DNA of 34,786 bases, from assembly GCA_021820465.1 (NCBI GenBank), contig JAKADP010000019.1, positions 1-34,786 of the forward strand, read 5' to 3'. This DNA comes from Bacillota bacterium. GTDB lineage: Bacteria > Bacillota > Sulfobacillia > Sulfobacillales > JAIMBI01. Numbering within the stretch: the first letter of the stretch is position 1; the number at the start of each line of letters is the position of its first letter. Of the stretch, positions 21,314-30,211 are shown piece by piece. Both the position numbers and the translations under genes were made by a program. The notes beneath the pieces were generated by a model. That model did not search any database. It had not been told where the DNA came from and saw only the letters and a list, made by a program, of their open reading frames with translations.

Positions 21314-22711
21314 TCAGCGACCTGAGGGGGCAGAGGAATCGGGGACAAACACAAACCAGCCATGCGGACTGCTGGCCACGACTTCATTGGTCCCGATGCC
21401 CATGAGCAGAGAGGGAGGCTGCCCACCGCTCCCACCGGGGATGGGGGGCAGGGGCTGCCAGGCTCCGGATGGCTGGACGTATCGGTACAAATGCCCGCCT
21501 GGCCCGCTGTACAGCAAGTTGCCGTTGCCGTTCGCGGCCAGAGCGCCCGTGCCCGCGCTGTTGGCGGTCGGCGTGGGCAGGATGCTCCAAGCGCCTGTGC
21601 TGGGGCGGTATTGCTCAATGAGGCCCGGAGGCCCGGGCAAGAACGCGGCCACCGCGCCGTCGGGCTCCAGCACCAGGCTCGTGGGGCTCGACCCATTGGG
21701 CCACGGAGTGGCCATGGGGGTCCACTGGCGTCCCCCATCATTGGAGAGCAACAGTGGCCCCACGCCGCTCACGCCCGAACTGGGTGCCAGCAGGACGACG
21801 ATCCGAGAGCCGTCAGGACTGACCGCAAACGTGGACACCACAAAATTTTTCGGCGGCGCGTACAGCGTTCGCCATGTTCCGGCCGGCGTCCACACGCGAA
21901 TGACGCCGCCCGCCAGCACCCAATATTCATTGGCGACGGCAACCGTCTGCAGGACGGGAACGCCAGGGAGTGCAATGGGCGTCCAGCTTGCCCGCAGTCC
22001 GCTGCGCACGTACAGCGACTGCGCTCCGCCCGCGGCCTCGGTCAGCAGCAGGCTGTGCGTCGGATCCGCGGGAAGGGCAGCAATGAGACTGCGCACCACG
22101 TTGACCCCCGGCGCCGCCGCCCAATGGCTCGACGGCCCATCCATGACCGCCCACAGCGCTCCGGACGTCACATAGGCGTAGGGGCCAGCGGCGGCGAACG
22201 AGGTGAGCGGCTTGTTGCTGCCGGCCTGCCAGCGCCCGGTGGCCAGCGGCAACACCTTCGCCGGTGCAATGTTTTGCATCTGGTGGTTCCAGGTGGCCCA
22301 GACGGCGGCCGAGCGTCGGTATCCCACCGCCATCGTGCCGGAGGCCGTGTTGACCGCGACCACCTCATCGGTGAGCGTGCCCTGCCACTTGAGCCGACCC
22401 AAATACGTGGTTTCGCGGGCCGGCCTGCTGGACGGACTGGCGTAGGCCGGGACAATGGCCGACGGCGCCAGGCCCGGCCACGGGCTGGGCGCCGCATGGT
22501 GCGCCGCACTGGCGGACGGGGCCGAGTGGAGGAGCAGGCGCGCGACATTGGGCCGCGAGGCCGCGCCCACGCCCAGCAGCAGCAAGGCGACGGCGCCGGC
22601 TTTCCAGGCAAAAGGCAGCGTGCGGATCGTGCGGCGCCGCGGACGATACGTCGCGGGAGTCCACCGCGGGTCAAACTCTACATGCAGACGTGACAGAGAC
22701 TCGTCCAGCAT
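21314..22711 (-). CDS. Single-pass membrane protein with extracellular propeller-like domain, partner of ECF sigma factor
   Basis: A 465-residue protein. A short cytoplasmic N-terminus (about 34 residues) is followed by one membrane span (FAWKAGAVALLLLGVGAA) and a Pro/Ala/Ser-rich linker. A long extracellular region of beta-strand repeats follows, with motifs such as LLLSNDGGRQWTPMATPW and AVSPDGSRIVVLLAPSSG that recall BNR/YCF48-like propellers. It lies 39 bp downstream of an ECF sigma gene on the same strand, the usual place of an anti-sigma factor. I see no zinc-binding HxxxCxxC motif and no clear sigma-binding domain, so an anti-sigma role is inference. The ATG at 22711 has GGAGAG about twelve bases upstream. 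Confidence 0.7.
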   Translation of the reverse strand: MLDESLSRLHVEFDPRWTPATYRPRRRTIRTLPFAWKAGAVALLLLGVGAASRPNVARLLLHSAPSASAAHHAAPSPWPGLAPSAIVPAYASPSSRPARETTYLGRLKWQGTLTDEVVAVNTASGTMAVGYRRSAAVWATWNHQMQNIAPAKVLPLATGRWQAGSNKPLTSFAAAGPYAYVTSGALWAVMDGPSSHWAAAPGVNVVRSLIAALPADPTHSLLLTEAAGGAQSLYVRSGLRASWTPIALPGVPVLQTVAVANEYWVLAGGVIRVWTPAGTWRTLYAPPKNFVVSTFAVSPDGSRIVVLLAPSSGVSGVGPLLLSNDGGRQWTPMATPWPNGSSPTSLVLEPDGAVAAFLPGPPGLIEQYRPSTGAWSILPTPTANSAGTGALAANGNGNLLYSGPGGHLYRYVQPSGAWQPLPPIPGGSGGQPPSLLMGIGTNEVVASSPHGWFVFVPDSSAPSGR

Positions 22712-22750
22712 GAGACCCAGCGGCTCTCCAGGTTTTCGCTCGTCGCCCAG

Positions 22751-23269
22751 CTACCTCACCTCCTCCCGCACGATGGGCTCCAGGAACGGGCGCAGATGCT
22801 GCCGCGCCCGAAACAGGCGCGTCTTCACCATCTGCTCCGAGAGGCCCAGTGTCTCGGCCGTGTCCTTCAGCGATTGGTCCAGGTAGTAAAAGAGCAGGAT
22901 CACCTGGCGCTCGACCGGCTTTAAGTGCCCGACCGCCTCGTATACCGCGAGCGCTTGGTCGCGGTCCGGGCCCGCTGGCGCCCCGGCCCGCAAATCTTGG
23001 GGATCCACACTGTCTTCCGGGTGCCGGTGATGGTAGCGCATCCGGTCCCGGCATAAATTCAGCACCGTTTGATACAGAAGGGCGGGCGACAGGGTGTCCG
23101 CTCCCGCGCGCAGGGCATGCCGCCACAGCCGATAAAAAGCTTCCTGCGCCACATCCTCGGCCTCGCTACGGTCATGGAGGGTCACAAAAGCCAAGCGCAA
23201 CGCCCGGTCCCCGTGTTGCGCCACAAAATCTGTGTAGGTTTGGTCGACGCCGCCGCCCAGCTTGGCCAC
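22751..23269 (-). CDS. ECF sigma-70 family sigma factor (first)
   Basis: A 172-residue sigma factor with only regions 2 and 4. Region 2 includes EAEDVAQEAFYRLW (core binding, 2.2) and the promoter-melting segment up to MRYHHRHP. Region 4 includes HLKPVERQVILLFYYLDQ and the recognition helix-turn-helix SEQMVKTRLFRARQHLRPFL. It directs RNA polymerase to a specific promoter set, usually in response to a membrane signal relayed by the downstream partner at 21314. The GTG at 23269 follows GGAGGG at short spacing. A TGTAAC-N17-CGTT promoter precedes the gene, consistent with autoregulation. Confidence 0.9.
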   Translation of the reverse strand: MAKLGGGVDQTYTDFVAQHGDRALRLAFVTLHDRSEAEDVAQEAFYRLWRHALRAGADTLSPALLYQTVLNLCRDRMRYHHRHPEDSVDPQDLRAGAPAGPDRDQALAVYEAVGHLKPVERQVILLFYYLDQSLKDTAETLGLSEQMVKTRLFRARQHLRPFLEPIVREEVR

Positions 23270-23294
23270 CTACCCTCCGTGCACCACAATCTCG

Positions 23295-23323
23295 ATAACG
23301 CCGTGTACTGACTCGAGGTTACA
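23295..23323 (-). promoter_or_regulatory. ECF-type promoter of the first sigma gene
   Basis: On the minus strand, TGTAAC (23323-23318), 17 bases, then CGTTAT (23300-23295), ending about 25 bases before the sigma GTG. It resembles Bacillus ECF promoters (for example sigma-X, TGTAAC-N17-CGWC). The same elements and spacing occur before the second sigma gene at 30893. Confidence 0.65.
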
Positions 23324-23347
23324 CTATGGACGCTCGGTTTGTCTTGC

Positions 23348-23376
23348 TTGGGGCACCAATCCGGGCCGGATAAATT
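23348..23376 (+). promoter_or_regulatory. Possible vegetative promoter of the CDF transporter
   Basis: TTGGGG (23348-23353), 17 bases, TAAATT (23371-23376). Both boxes match the housekeeping consensus at four of six positions, with ideal spacing. The start would be near 23383, just ahead of AAAGGGG and the GTG at 23407. Confidence 0.4.
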
Positions 23377-23406
23377 TCGGGGCCTCGCGTGAAAGGGGCG
23401 TGCGTC

Positions 23407-24342
23407 GTGGAGCGGTCCGGTGCCCAGCACGCGTCGAGGGCGGCCGCCCTGGCCAGCGCGATGGCGGTCGCGGCCGGCTTGTTTGCCTTAAAAGTCGCTC
23501 TGGCCTGGTTTGGTGGCAGCTTGACCCTGTGGAGCGACGCAGGGCACTCGCTGGCCGACATGGTGTTCATGGGGTCGGCCTACATGGCTGCGCGTGTCGC
23601 GGTCCGGCCGCCCTCGCCGGTCATGACCTGGGGGTACCCTCGCGCCGGCGTGCTGGTGGGCCTTCTGTCTGCCCTAGCGCTGGTGGTGCTGTCCCTGGGG
23701 CTTTTGGCCGAAGCCTGGCTGTCTTGGGTCCATCCTGCCCGTCCGGTAGTCTGGACCATGGTGGTCGGCGGAGCGGTGGGGCTCGGCGCGAACCTCGCCG
23801 TGGGGCACCGGGTTCGGCCGCACGGACCGCATGGGCACCAGGACCTGAACCTGAGGAGCGCCTGGCTGCACCTGGTGGGCGACGCGGCCACGTCGCTGGC
23901 GGTCGTCGTGGCCGGCGTGGCGATCTGGTGGACCGGATTTCTGCGAGCTGACGCGCTTGGGGCTGCGGTCATCGCCGTAGCCATGGCGGCCAGCAGCATC
24001 GGCATTGTGCGGGACGCCTGGCGCATCCTGATGGAGGCCGCCCCTCGGGATGTGTCCCTCGCTGAGGTGGCCGAGGCCATGGCCGCGACAGAAGGGGTGG
24101 AGGCCATCCACCACCTGCATCTGTGGGCCATCACACCGGGCGAGTGGGCCCTGTCGGCCCACGTCGAGGTAAGTACCGCTCGGACCCTGCGCGATGGGCA
24201 GACCGTCATTCGCACTTTGGATGACCGGCTCCGCGAGGGATTTGGCATCCATCACGCCACGCTGCAGCTGGAGATTACGGGGGATGGCGACCTGAGCGGC
24301 CACGAGCACCGCGTGGGGCGGCCCGACGAACATGGCGGATAG
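23407..24342 (+). CDS. Cation diffusion facilitator (CDF) metal transporter
   Basis: A 311-residue protein with about six membrane spans and a cytoplasmic C-terminal domain. The transport-site pairs are visible: SDAGHSLADM in the second span and HLVGDAATSLAVVV in the fifth, the DxxxD/HxxxD geometry typical of zinc and other divalent-cation exporters. A His-rich loop (GPHGHQD) lies between spans four and five. The C-terminal region (VEAIHHLHLWAITPG) matches the metal-sensing dimerisation domain. The GTG at 23407 was chosen for AAAGGGG eight bases upstream; a GTG at 23389 is possible. A Fur-family gene nearby may be linked to metal homeostasis, which is inference. Confidence 0.92.
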   Translation: MERSGAQHASRAAALASAMAVAAGLFALKVALAWFGGSLTLWSDAGHSLADMVFMGSAYMAARVAVRPPSPVMTWGYPRAGVLVGLLSALALVVLSLGLLAEAWLSWVHPARPVVWTMVVGGAVGLGANLAVGHRVRPHGPHGHQDLNLRSAWLHLVGDAATSLAVVVAGVAIWWTGFLRADALGAAVIAVAMAASSIGIVRDAWRILMEAAPRDVSLAEVAEAMAATEGVEAIHHLHLWAITPGEWALSAHVEVSTARTLRDGQTVIRTLDDRLREGFGIHHATLQLEITGDGDLSGHEHRVGRPDEHGG

Positions 24343-24374
24343 GGCGAGAATGGTGGCATAGGGGGGATGGTTCG

Positions 24375-24872
24375 ATGGCCAAGGACAATTCGTTTGACGT
24401 GGTATCCGAGCCGGACTGGGGGGAGCTCACCAACGCGGTGGATCAAACGCGGCATGAGGTGGCCAGCCGATACGACTTCCGCGGTCAGGATGTGGAAGTG
24501 GCGTACGACCGCAAGCAGTTGCGCATTGTGCTGGACGCGCCTGCAGGCATGGTCATGGATGCGCTGGTAGCCACGTTGGAGCAGCGCTGCGCGCGGCGGG
24601 GCATCTCCCTGCGCTTTCTGGATAAGCAGGAGCCGGAGCGGCATGGCATGGACCGTGCCCGCCTCACGATTCGCATCAAGAGCGGGATCGAGACGGAGGT
24701 CGCGAAAAAGATTCAGCAGGCGGTCCGCGCGCTGAAGCTCAAAGTGGACACCCAAATTCAAGGGGACGCCCTTCGCGTGAGCGGCAAGAATCGAGACGAC
24801 CTGCAGGCCGTGATGCGTGCGCTGGACAGCCAAGACTTTGGCATTGAGCTGGCCTATACGAACTATCGATGA
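24375..24872 (+). CDS. yajQ: YajQ family nucleotide-binding protein (UPF0234)
   Basis: A 165-residue protein that matches the YajQ family along its whole length. It starts AKDNSFDVVSEPDWGELTNA and contains ASRYDFRGQDVEV, KIQQAVRALKLKVDTQIQGD, VSGKNRDDLQAVM and the terminal DFGIELAYTNYR. The fold is two ferredoxin-like (RRM-like) halves. Members bind nucleic acid or nucleotides, and some Xanthomonas members bind cyclic di-GMP. A specific role here cannot be stated. A GGGGGGA ribosome binding site lies seven bases before the ATG. It lies 32 bp downstream of the CDF gene, probably in the same transcript, and its end overlaps the convergent Fur-family gene by 10 bases. Confidence 0.95.
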   Translation: MAKDNSFDVVSEPDWGELTNAVDQTRHEVASRYDFRGQDVEVAYDRKQLRIVLDAPAGMVMDALVATLEQRCARRGISLRFLDKQEPERHGMDRARLTIRIKSGIETEVAKKIQQAVRALKLKVDTQIQGDALRVSGKNRDDLQAVMRALDSQDFGIELAYTNYR

Positions 24873-25324
24873 GGCGCACCATGCGGAGCGCACTCGGCAC
24901 ACCGGCCGTGAAACACCACCGCCACGGCCTGCACGTCGAAGCGCGCCCGGTCGTCTGGGGAGAGCGCCAGCGCGCCCAGGCCTACGGGTGTCACGTCGAA
25001 CCACCGGCGGCAGCCATCACAGTAAAAGTGGTGATGAGGCGTGAGGTGCACGCCATACGACGCGCTGCCCTCGCGGCCGGGCAGCTCCTCGACCAAGCCG
25101 ACTCGCGTGAGCTCCGCCAAAATATTGTAAACCGTACCTCGTGCCAGTTCGGAGAGCTGGGCCCGGAGCGCCTCATGCAGCTCGTCGGCAGTCCAGTGCC
25201 GACCTATCTGCTGGAGCATGCGGTCCAGCACCAGCCGGCGCTGCGGTGTGACCCGAAGGCCCTTGGTGCGGAGCCACACCTCGGCAGATAGCTCTGGTGT
25301 GGCGGTGCGTGATCCTGGTTGCAA
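24863..25324 (-). CDS. Fur/PerR-family metal-dependent repressor
   Basis: A 153-residue Fur-superfamily regulator. The N-terminal winged helix has KGLRVTPQRRLVLDRM and SELARGTVYNILAELTRVGLV. The dimerisation domain carries HHHFYCDGC with the first CxxC, and a second CxxC near the C-terminus (RCAECAP), giving a structural Cys4 zinc site as in PerR and Fur. The sensing residues cannot be assigned firmly, so iron, zinc, manganese or peroxide response are all possible. The start is TTG at 25324 with GAAGGAAGGAG nine bases upstream; a later GTG (Val-Trp-Leu) would remove the N-terminal helix. No AT-rich Fur box is visible in the 235-bp divergent region. Confidence 0.9.
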   Translation of the reverse strand: MQPGSRTATPELSAEVWLRTKGLRVTPQRRLVLDRMLQQIGRHWTADELHEALRAQLSELARGTVYNILAELTRVGLVEELPGREGSASYGVHLTPHHHFYCDGCRRWFDVTPVGLGALALSPDDRARFDVQAVAVVFHGRCAECAPHGAPHR

Positions 25325-25559
25325 CGACGCGGGCTCCTTCCTTCGGGATCCGTGGAGCTTGGGACGCCTGCCATCTCCTGACAAGCACGCGGCCAGCGCC
25401 CCGGGGTGGGGCGCATAATCAAGGCCAGTGTACCACGGCACCTGAGCCGGCCCGCCGGCGGGGGCTGCCGCTATTTGGGCGAAGGAGTTCACGGCGCCTT
25501 GGCGAAGTGGACTAACCACTGGCCCGGTGGGCGACCGGACGCGATGGGGAGGTGTGCTC

Positions 25560-26825
25560 ATGGACCAGCGTGCCCAACCGGCCACCCATCCACGCTGGCT
25601 GTGGTGGGTGGCCGGCCTCATGATGGCCAACGGCACCTATGCCCTGACCGTCATCGGGGTGATCATCGGGCCCTTACAGCATCTCTGGCGGCTCGGTCCA
25701 GCGGCGGAGGCTCTGCTGGCATCGTCCGCCATGGCGGGGACCGTGGTGGGCAGCTTGGCCGCCGGCCTGCTGAGCGACCGCTACGGGCGGCGGCGCGTCA
25801 TCCTGGTGTCGGCCGTCATTATGCTGGCCGCCACCGCCGCATCGGCCGCAGTGCTGACCTACCCCGCCCTCGCGGCCTCCCGCTTCGTGCTGGGGATGGG
25901 GCTTGGCGCCGACTTCGCCGTGATGCTGCCCTACGTGGGCGAGTTGGCTCCCCGGCTCTCGCGCGGAGGCTTTATGGTGCTGGTGATGTGGATCGGCGAC
26001 CTGGGCCAGCTTTTGGCCTACGCCTCTGGACTGACCGTGCACGGCGTGGGGGGTGTTCGGATCGTACTGGGAGTGGGCGCGCTGTTCTTGGTGCCCACCC
26101 TCGCGCTCCGCTGGCGTCTCCCCGAGTCCCCTCTGTGGGCGCGGCGCCGACCGAACAATGTTCGGCAAATTTCCCGCCAGCTGGCTCGGCCCTACCGCGG
26201 TGCGCTGGTGCGGGCGGCGGTGCCGTGGTTTCTCCATCAAATTACGGGGCAGGGACTGGGGGTGTTTCTGCCCCTTCTGCTGGTGGCCCTCGACAGCGGC
26301 CAAGGGGACCTAGGTTCGGTGGAAACTAAAGGGGTGGCCTTGGTGGCTGCCTGGTTCACCATTCGCCTCATCGACCGGTGGGGCCGCCGGCCGCTGCAGC
26401 TGTGGGGATTCGGCGTGCGCGCCGCCGCGCTGGCTGTGTTGGGGACAGGCGCGCTCGTCACCCGGTCGCCCGCCGCCTACTGGTCCCTGTCCCTCGTGGC
26501 GCTGGCACTGGCGGCGGGTGCGTTCGGCCCGGACAAAACCACAGTGGTGCTGGCGGCCGAGTCGCTAGGCACGGGAGTACGCACGACGGGTCAGGGCCTG
26601 TGCGAAGCCATCGGGCGCCTGGGTGGGGCGCTCGGCGTATTTCTGGTGGGCATCCTGCTGGCCAACCACCAGCTGGGGCTGGGACTCTTGCTCATGGCTA
26701 GCGCGGCGGGGGCCGGGGCCTGGGTGACCCGCCGCTGGACCCCGGAAACCGCCGGTCAGGGTCTGCCAGACGCTCCGAGCGGCTTCGGCGCCTCGACGGC
26801 GTCGGCTCACGGCGCCTGCCGCTGA
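25560..26825 (+). CDS. MFS transporter (sugar-porter / aromatic-acid symporter type)
   Basis: A 421-residue protein with about 12 membrane spans. The first-half signature LLSDRYGRRRVILVS after span two, the PESPLWARR motif after span six, and the second-half repeat RLIDRWGRRPLQLWG define the SP/AAHS group of the major facilitator superfamily. The substrate is unknown. The central loop is short and basic. The ATG at 25560 has GGGGAGG seven bases upstream; an earlier in-frame start eleven codons up lacks a site. The gene is divergent from the Fur-family gene, and the intergenic region contains the palindrome CCCGCCGGCGGG (25451-25462) but no clear promoter. Control by that regulator is possible but unproven. 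Confidence 0.9.
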   Translation: MDQRAQPATHPRWLWWVAGLMMANGTYALTVIGVIIGPLQHLWRLGPAAEALLASSAMAGTVVGSLAAGLLSDRYGRRRVILVSAVIMLAATAASAAVLTYPALAASRFVLGMGLGADFAVMLPYVGELAPRLSRGGFMVLVMWIGDLGQLLAYASGLTVHGVGGVRIVLGVGALFLVPTLALRWRLPESPLWARRRPNNVRQISRQLARPYRGALVRAAVPWFLHQITGQGLGVFLPLLLVALDSGQGDLGSVETKGVALVAAWFTIRLIDRWGRRPLQLWGFGVRAAALAVLGTGALVTRSPAAYWSLSLVALALAAGAFGPDKTTVVLAAESLGTGVRTTGQGLCEAIGRLGGALGVFLVGILLANHQLGLGLLLMASAAGAGAWVTRRWTPETAGQGLPDAPSGFGASTASAHGACR

Positions 26826-26934
26826 CATCGGAACAGGACCACGAAAAAATTGGGCGCACGCCGGCGGACGGGAAGAGCCATGCTACGCGTGGCGTGGAGC
26901 AATCCACGTACGCACGGGCGGTGGGGTGGCGGAC

Positions 26935-28155
26935 ATGTGGCGGCTGGCGGTCGGAGCGGTCCTGGTGCTGGCGGGAGCGCTGGCCGTGATGCGGCTGGAA
27001 GCGGCCAGCCCGCCCATGCCCACGGCGTCGCTGACTGAGATCTTGACCGCGCTGGTGCAGCAGGAGGACAGCGCCACCCTCAGCGGCCACCACCAAGCGC
27101 TCGCGGCGGTGTTTGGGCCCCAAGCTGCGGGGGCGCCCGCGCTCCGGAAGGCAGAGCACCGGATGGCGTACATACGCGAATGGGCCGCCGCGCGGGCCGT
27201 GCATTTTCAGCGGGTGGTGGTCTCAGTGCGCATCACCCGCGTCGTGTGGCGCGGGCCCACGGTGGTCCGTATCGACGCGGCCGACCGCGCCCGCTACGTC
27301 TACCGGCAGGCAGGGGCACCGAGCAGTGCCTGGTTCGGGTTGGGCGTGTACCACCGCTATACCCTGCGGCAGCAGGATGGCCGGTGGTTCATCGCCGCCG
27401 ACGACTTTATCGACCCGCTGAATCAGGACACGCGCCTGCCGGGCGCCGCCCATCCCGATAGCCTGCGGGTTCCCGCAGCGGGCCGGTGGCGCACGCGGTC
27501 ACCCGGCGCCGACCGAGCACTCGCCTACGCATCGACGTACTGTGGCGCGGCGCCGGGGTGTGGCAATGATGGGCGATACAACCCGCGCTTTGCAGACTAC
27601 AACTGGAATGGCGGCGACTGCACCAACTTCATCTCCCAGGTGCTTTGGGCCGGAGGATTCGCGCAAACCGCAGCGTGGCACTGGAAAGTCGGCCAGCACG
27701 ACGGCACGGTGGACTGGGTGAACGCGCACGCGCTGGTGCGCTATCTGGAAGCCACGGGGCGGGCCACGGTGTTGAGCCAGGGATCGCTGTCGGAGCTGGT
27801 GTCGCCGCACGGGGGCGAGCCGGCCCCCGTGACGCGGCTCCGGCCGGGAGATGTGGTGGGCTACGTCGAGCATGGGCGGGTGGCTCACCTGGCCGTGGTG
27901 GCGGGAGATAACGGGGCGGGGTACCCGGTGGTGATGAGCCACTCCGCGGATCGCTACCGGGAGCCGTGGGATTTGGGCTGGGATCACACCACCCGGTACC
28001 TGCTGCTCCAAATTCACTACCCGGCGGCCACGGCCAGCCCAACGGATGTCCGCCCCGCTACCGAGGCCGCGGATGGCTCCACATCACGCCCAGCCCCAAC
28101 ACCACCAACAGGGCGACCCACTGCCGCAGGGGAAGAAACCGGACGAGAATTGTGA
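26935..28155 (+). CDS. Exported amidase_6 domain protein
   Basis: A 406-residue protein. An N-terminal signal peptide or anchor (WRLAVGAVLVLAGALAV) is followed by a region of about 170 residues with mixed strands and helices. The putative amidase domain then starts at RALAYASTYC. The catalytic Cys229 is in NGGDCTNFISQVLWAGG, and the conserved His is in LRPGDVVGYVEHGRVAHLAV, followed by YPVVMSHSADRY. This NlpC/P60-like fold is common in Bacillota wall-associated or secreted proteins. The last 38 residues (Pro/Thr/Ala-rich after QIHYPAA) are encoded inside the convergent permease gene, an overlap of 98 bases, so the natural stop was probably lost. The ATG at 26935 has GGGGTGG five bases upstream. 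Confidence 0.85.
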   Translation: MWRLAVGAVLVLAGALAVMRLEAASPPMPTASLTEILTALVQQEDSATLSGHHQALAAVFGPQAAGAPALRKAEHRMAYIREWAAARAVHFQRVVVSVRITRVVWRGPTVVRIDAADRARYVYRQAGAPSSAWFGLGVYHRYTLRQQDGRWFIAADDFIDPLNQDTRLPGAAHPDSLRVPAAGRWRTRSPGADRALAYASTYCGAAPGCGNDGRYNPRFADYNWNGGDCTNFISQVLWAGGFAQTAAWHWKVGQHDGTVDWVNAHALVRYLEATGRATVLSQGSLSELVSPHGGEPAPVTRLRPGDVVGYVEHGRVAHLAVVAGDNGAGYPVVMSHSADRYREPWDLGWDHTTRYLLLQIHYPAATASPTDVRPATEAADGSTSRPAPTPPTGRPTAAGEETGREL

Positions 28156-29326
28156 GCGCGGCCAGTGCCGCCAGCGGGGGCAGCGGCCACGCCGGCATGC
28201 GATAGGGGATGTGCCGCCGCCTCAGGCGGGTGGCCAGCGCGGCTGCCGCCACCCCGGCGTAGACCAGGATGACGAGGGCGCCCAGCAGCGCAACCAAGTC
28301 GCCGAGGCGAGCCATCATTAATAGCGCCGCGTTGCCCACGCCCATGAGGAGATAGGCGGGCAGCTCTCCGCCGCCCGCTACCCAGTCGTTGAGGGGTGCC
28401 GGCCACACGCGGTCGCGGGCCAGCGCCCGATAGATGCGCCCGTAGCCCATGGTGGTGGTGAGCGCGGCGTCAAACAGCGCGATCCCGATGCCCGCGGGCA
28501 GCCAACCCATGACCACGCGCGCCCACGGGGCATGGGAAGGGAGCGCCATGAGCGGCACCGCCGGGTTGGATGGTGCGGTGAAGGACGCGAGCGCCAGGGC
28601 TCCCAGCGCAGCGCCGCCCACCTGAATGACGATCGTCAGGACCGAGACGCCCAAGATGGTTCGTGCCAGCCGGCGCCCGCTGCCTACCACTTCCTCACTG
28701 AAATACAGGCACGCCTGCGGGCCATTCATGGCGTACAGGACGGGACCGACGGCCCCCGCCACACCCAGCCAAGCCGTGCGGTGGGCCGGCGCAGCGACGG
28801 CCGAGTGCGTGGCCACCGCACTGCCGGCCACGGCCACAAACACCATGAGAACGAGCGCCTCAAGGGCCACCAATCCCATCACCACCGCACTCGACGCCCG
28901 CAGATCCAGCGGCGCCAGCGCCAGGACCAGCAGCAAGAGCCCAGCCGCCGTTGCTAAGACCGGCAGGCCCGGCGCGGCAGCGTGGACATACGCGGCCGCG
29001 CCGAGACACAGCAGGGCCGGCAGTGCCATGCCCTTGAAGACAAACGTCGCCGCCACCACAGCACCCGCCCGCGGGCCCAGCGCTCGAGCGGCCAGGGCGT
29101 AGTCGCCGCCGGCTTCGGGATAAACGCTCCCCACTTCGGCGTAGCACAGCATGATGACGAAGCTGACGGCCCCACCCAAGGCATACGCCGCGGCGACGTC
29201 CGGTCCGGCCAACCGATACGCCGGCCCGAACGTGAGAAACAGCGACGTCGCGGGGGCGATGAAGGCCAGCGTGATGGCCAGGAGACGCCCCCACCCGATA
29301 GGGGGCGTGGCGGGCGCAGCATTCAT
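28058..29326 (-). CDS. APC superfamily amino-acid permease
   Basis: A 422-residue protein with about 12 membrane spans. The first span carries AFIAPATSLFLTFGPAYRLAGPDV, and the following YAEVGSVYPEAGGDYALA is the APC hallmark of the second and third spans. A conserved Glu-rich motif FSEEVVGSGRRLARTI precedes span seven, and GYGRIYRALARDRVWP follows span eight. It probably imports an amino acid or related compound by proton coupling; the substrate is not predictable. The ATG at 29326 has TAGGGTG upstream. It lies 66 bp downstream of the second sigma/anti-sigma pair on the same strand and may be part of that operon. Confidence 0.88.
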   Translation of the reverse strand: MNAAPATPPIGWGRLLAITLAFIAPATSLFLTFGPAYRLAGPDVAAAYALGGAVSFVIMLCYAEVGSVYPEAGGDYALAARALGPRAGAVVAATFVFKGMALPALLCLGAAAYVHAAAPGLPVLATAAGLLLLVLALAPLDLRASSAVVMGLVALEALVLMVFVAVAGSAVATHSAVAAPAHRTAWLGVAGAVGPVLYAMNGPQACLYFSEEVVGSGRRLARTILGVSVLTIVIQVGGAALGALALASFTAPSNPAVPLMALPSHAPWARVVMGWLPAGIGIALFDAALTTTMGYGRIYRALARDRVWPAPLNDWVAGGGELPAYLLMGVGNAALLMMARLGDLVALLGALVILVYAGVAAAALATRLRRRHIPYRMPAWPLPPLAALAALTILVRFLPLRQWVALLVVLGLGVMWSHPRPR

Positions 29327-29392
29327 AGCACACCCTATCCAGGTGATGGCGCACCCAGACCATGCAGGGCGGCCGGCACGCGGCGCGCCGCC

Positions 29393-30211
29393 TTAGGATC
29401 CGGAGGAACCCGCCGGCGGGGAGCTGCCGCGCATGATGGGCGGCGCCCCGGCCCACCAGTACCACCCGACGGGCACGTACACCGGCTGGCCGGTAGCGCC
29501 TTTCACGGGATAGGTGAGCGCCAGAATCCGGGCCGAACCCACCTGCAGCAAGATCTTGCCCTGATTCGCCGGGGTCACGGAGTACAGGGGCACCGCCGCT
29601 CGCAGATTGATGGGCAGCCGGCCCAGGGCGCCCATCTGGCTGTCGGCTGCGGAATAGGGCCGCTGGGCCAACCGGCGCTCCAGGGCTGCCTGCACGCCGG
29701 CGGGCAGCAGAATGCCGGGGTCTCGGCTCCCCAGCGCCACTTGATACGTCACCGATAGGCCGGCCACCACGGCCGACAGCGATGTGGGCTGCCACCCGCC
29801 CGCTGAGAGGCGGAACGTCATCGTGCGCCAGCGGCCCGGCGCCGTGTTGGTGAGGGTCGCTTCCGGTCCAGCTTCAGTGAGGCGCACGCTGGTCGGAGAA
29901 ATCGCCTCATTCAGCAGGCTGCCGCCCTCCTGGGCCAGCGTCGCGGTGAGCGCCGTGGTCCCTGCGTTCGACCGAGGGGCGCCCGGGTGCAGAAGCGCAA
30001 GGCCCAACAGCGCGGCGGCGGCCAGGGACGCCACCCACGGCCAGGCCGGGCGGAGCCGGCGCGCGCGCTCGGCGCGCTGGAGGATTCTGTAGGCAAAGTC
30101 CTCGTCGGCCGCCCCGCCAAACCAGGCAGGGCGGACTGCGGCAACGTCGTCGGCAAGCACCTGGCGAATCCGGGCATCCCACGCATCGCCTAGGCTCCCA
30201 AGCTCAGGCAC
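29393..30211 (-). CDS. Single-pass membrane protein, putative anti-sigma factor for the second ECF sigma
   Basis: A 272-residue protein. A cytoplasmic region of about 55 residues (GDAWDARIRQVLADDVAAVR, then DEDFAYRILQRAERARRLRP) precedes one membrane span (WPWVASLAAAALLGLALL). The extracellular domain of about 190 residues contains a DUF4367/DUF4179-like pattern only in outline (TSVRLTEAGPEATLTN, WYWWAGAPP). The GTG at 30211 has AAAGGAGG eight bases upstream and overlaps the sigma stop by eight bases, so sigma and partner are translationally coupled. This arrangement is typical of anti-sigma factors. The domain itself is not one I recognise, and no zinc-binding motif is seen. Confidence 0.72.
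   Translation of the reverse strand: MPELGSLGDAWDARIRQVLADDVAAVRPAWFGGAADEDFAYRILQRAERARRLRPAWPWVASLAAAALLGLALLHPGAPRSNAGTTALTATLAQEGGSLLNEAISPTSVRLTEAGPEATLTNTAPGRWRTMTFRLSAGGWQPTSLSAVVAGLSVTYQVALGSRDPGILLPAGVQAALERRLAQRPYSAADSQMGALGRLPINLRAAVPLYSVTPANQGKILLQVGSARILALTYPVKGATGQPVYVPVGWYWWAGAPPIMRGSSPPAGSSGS

Noticed and set aside
25325-25559. Fur/PerR box between the regulator and the MFS gene
   Set aside because: No AT-rich inverted repeat of the known type. Only a GC palindrome (25451-25462) is present, which is not a Fur-family site.
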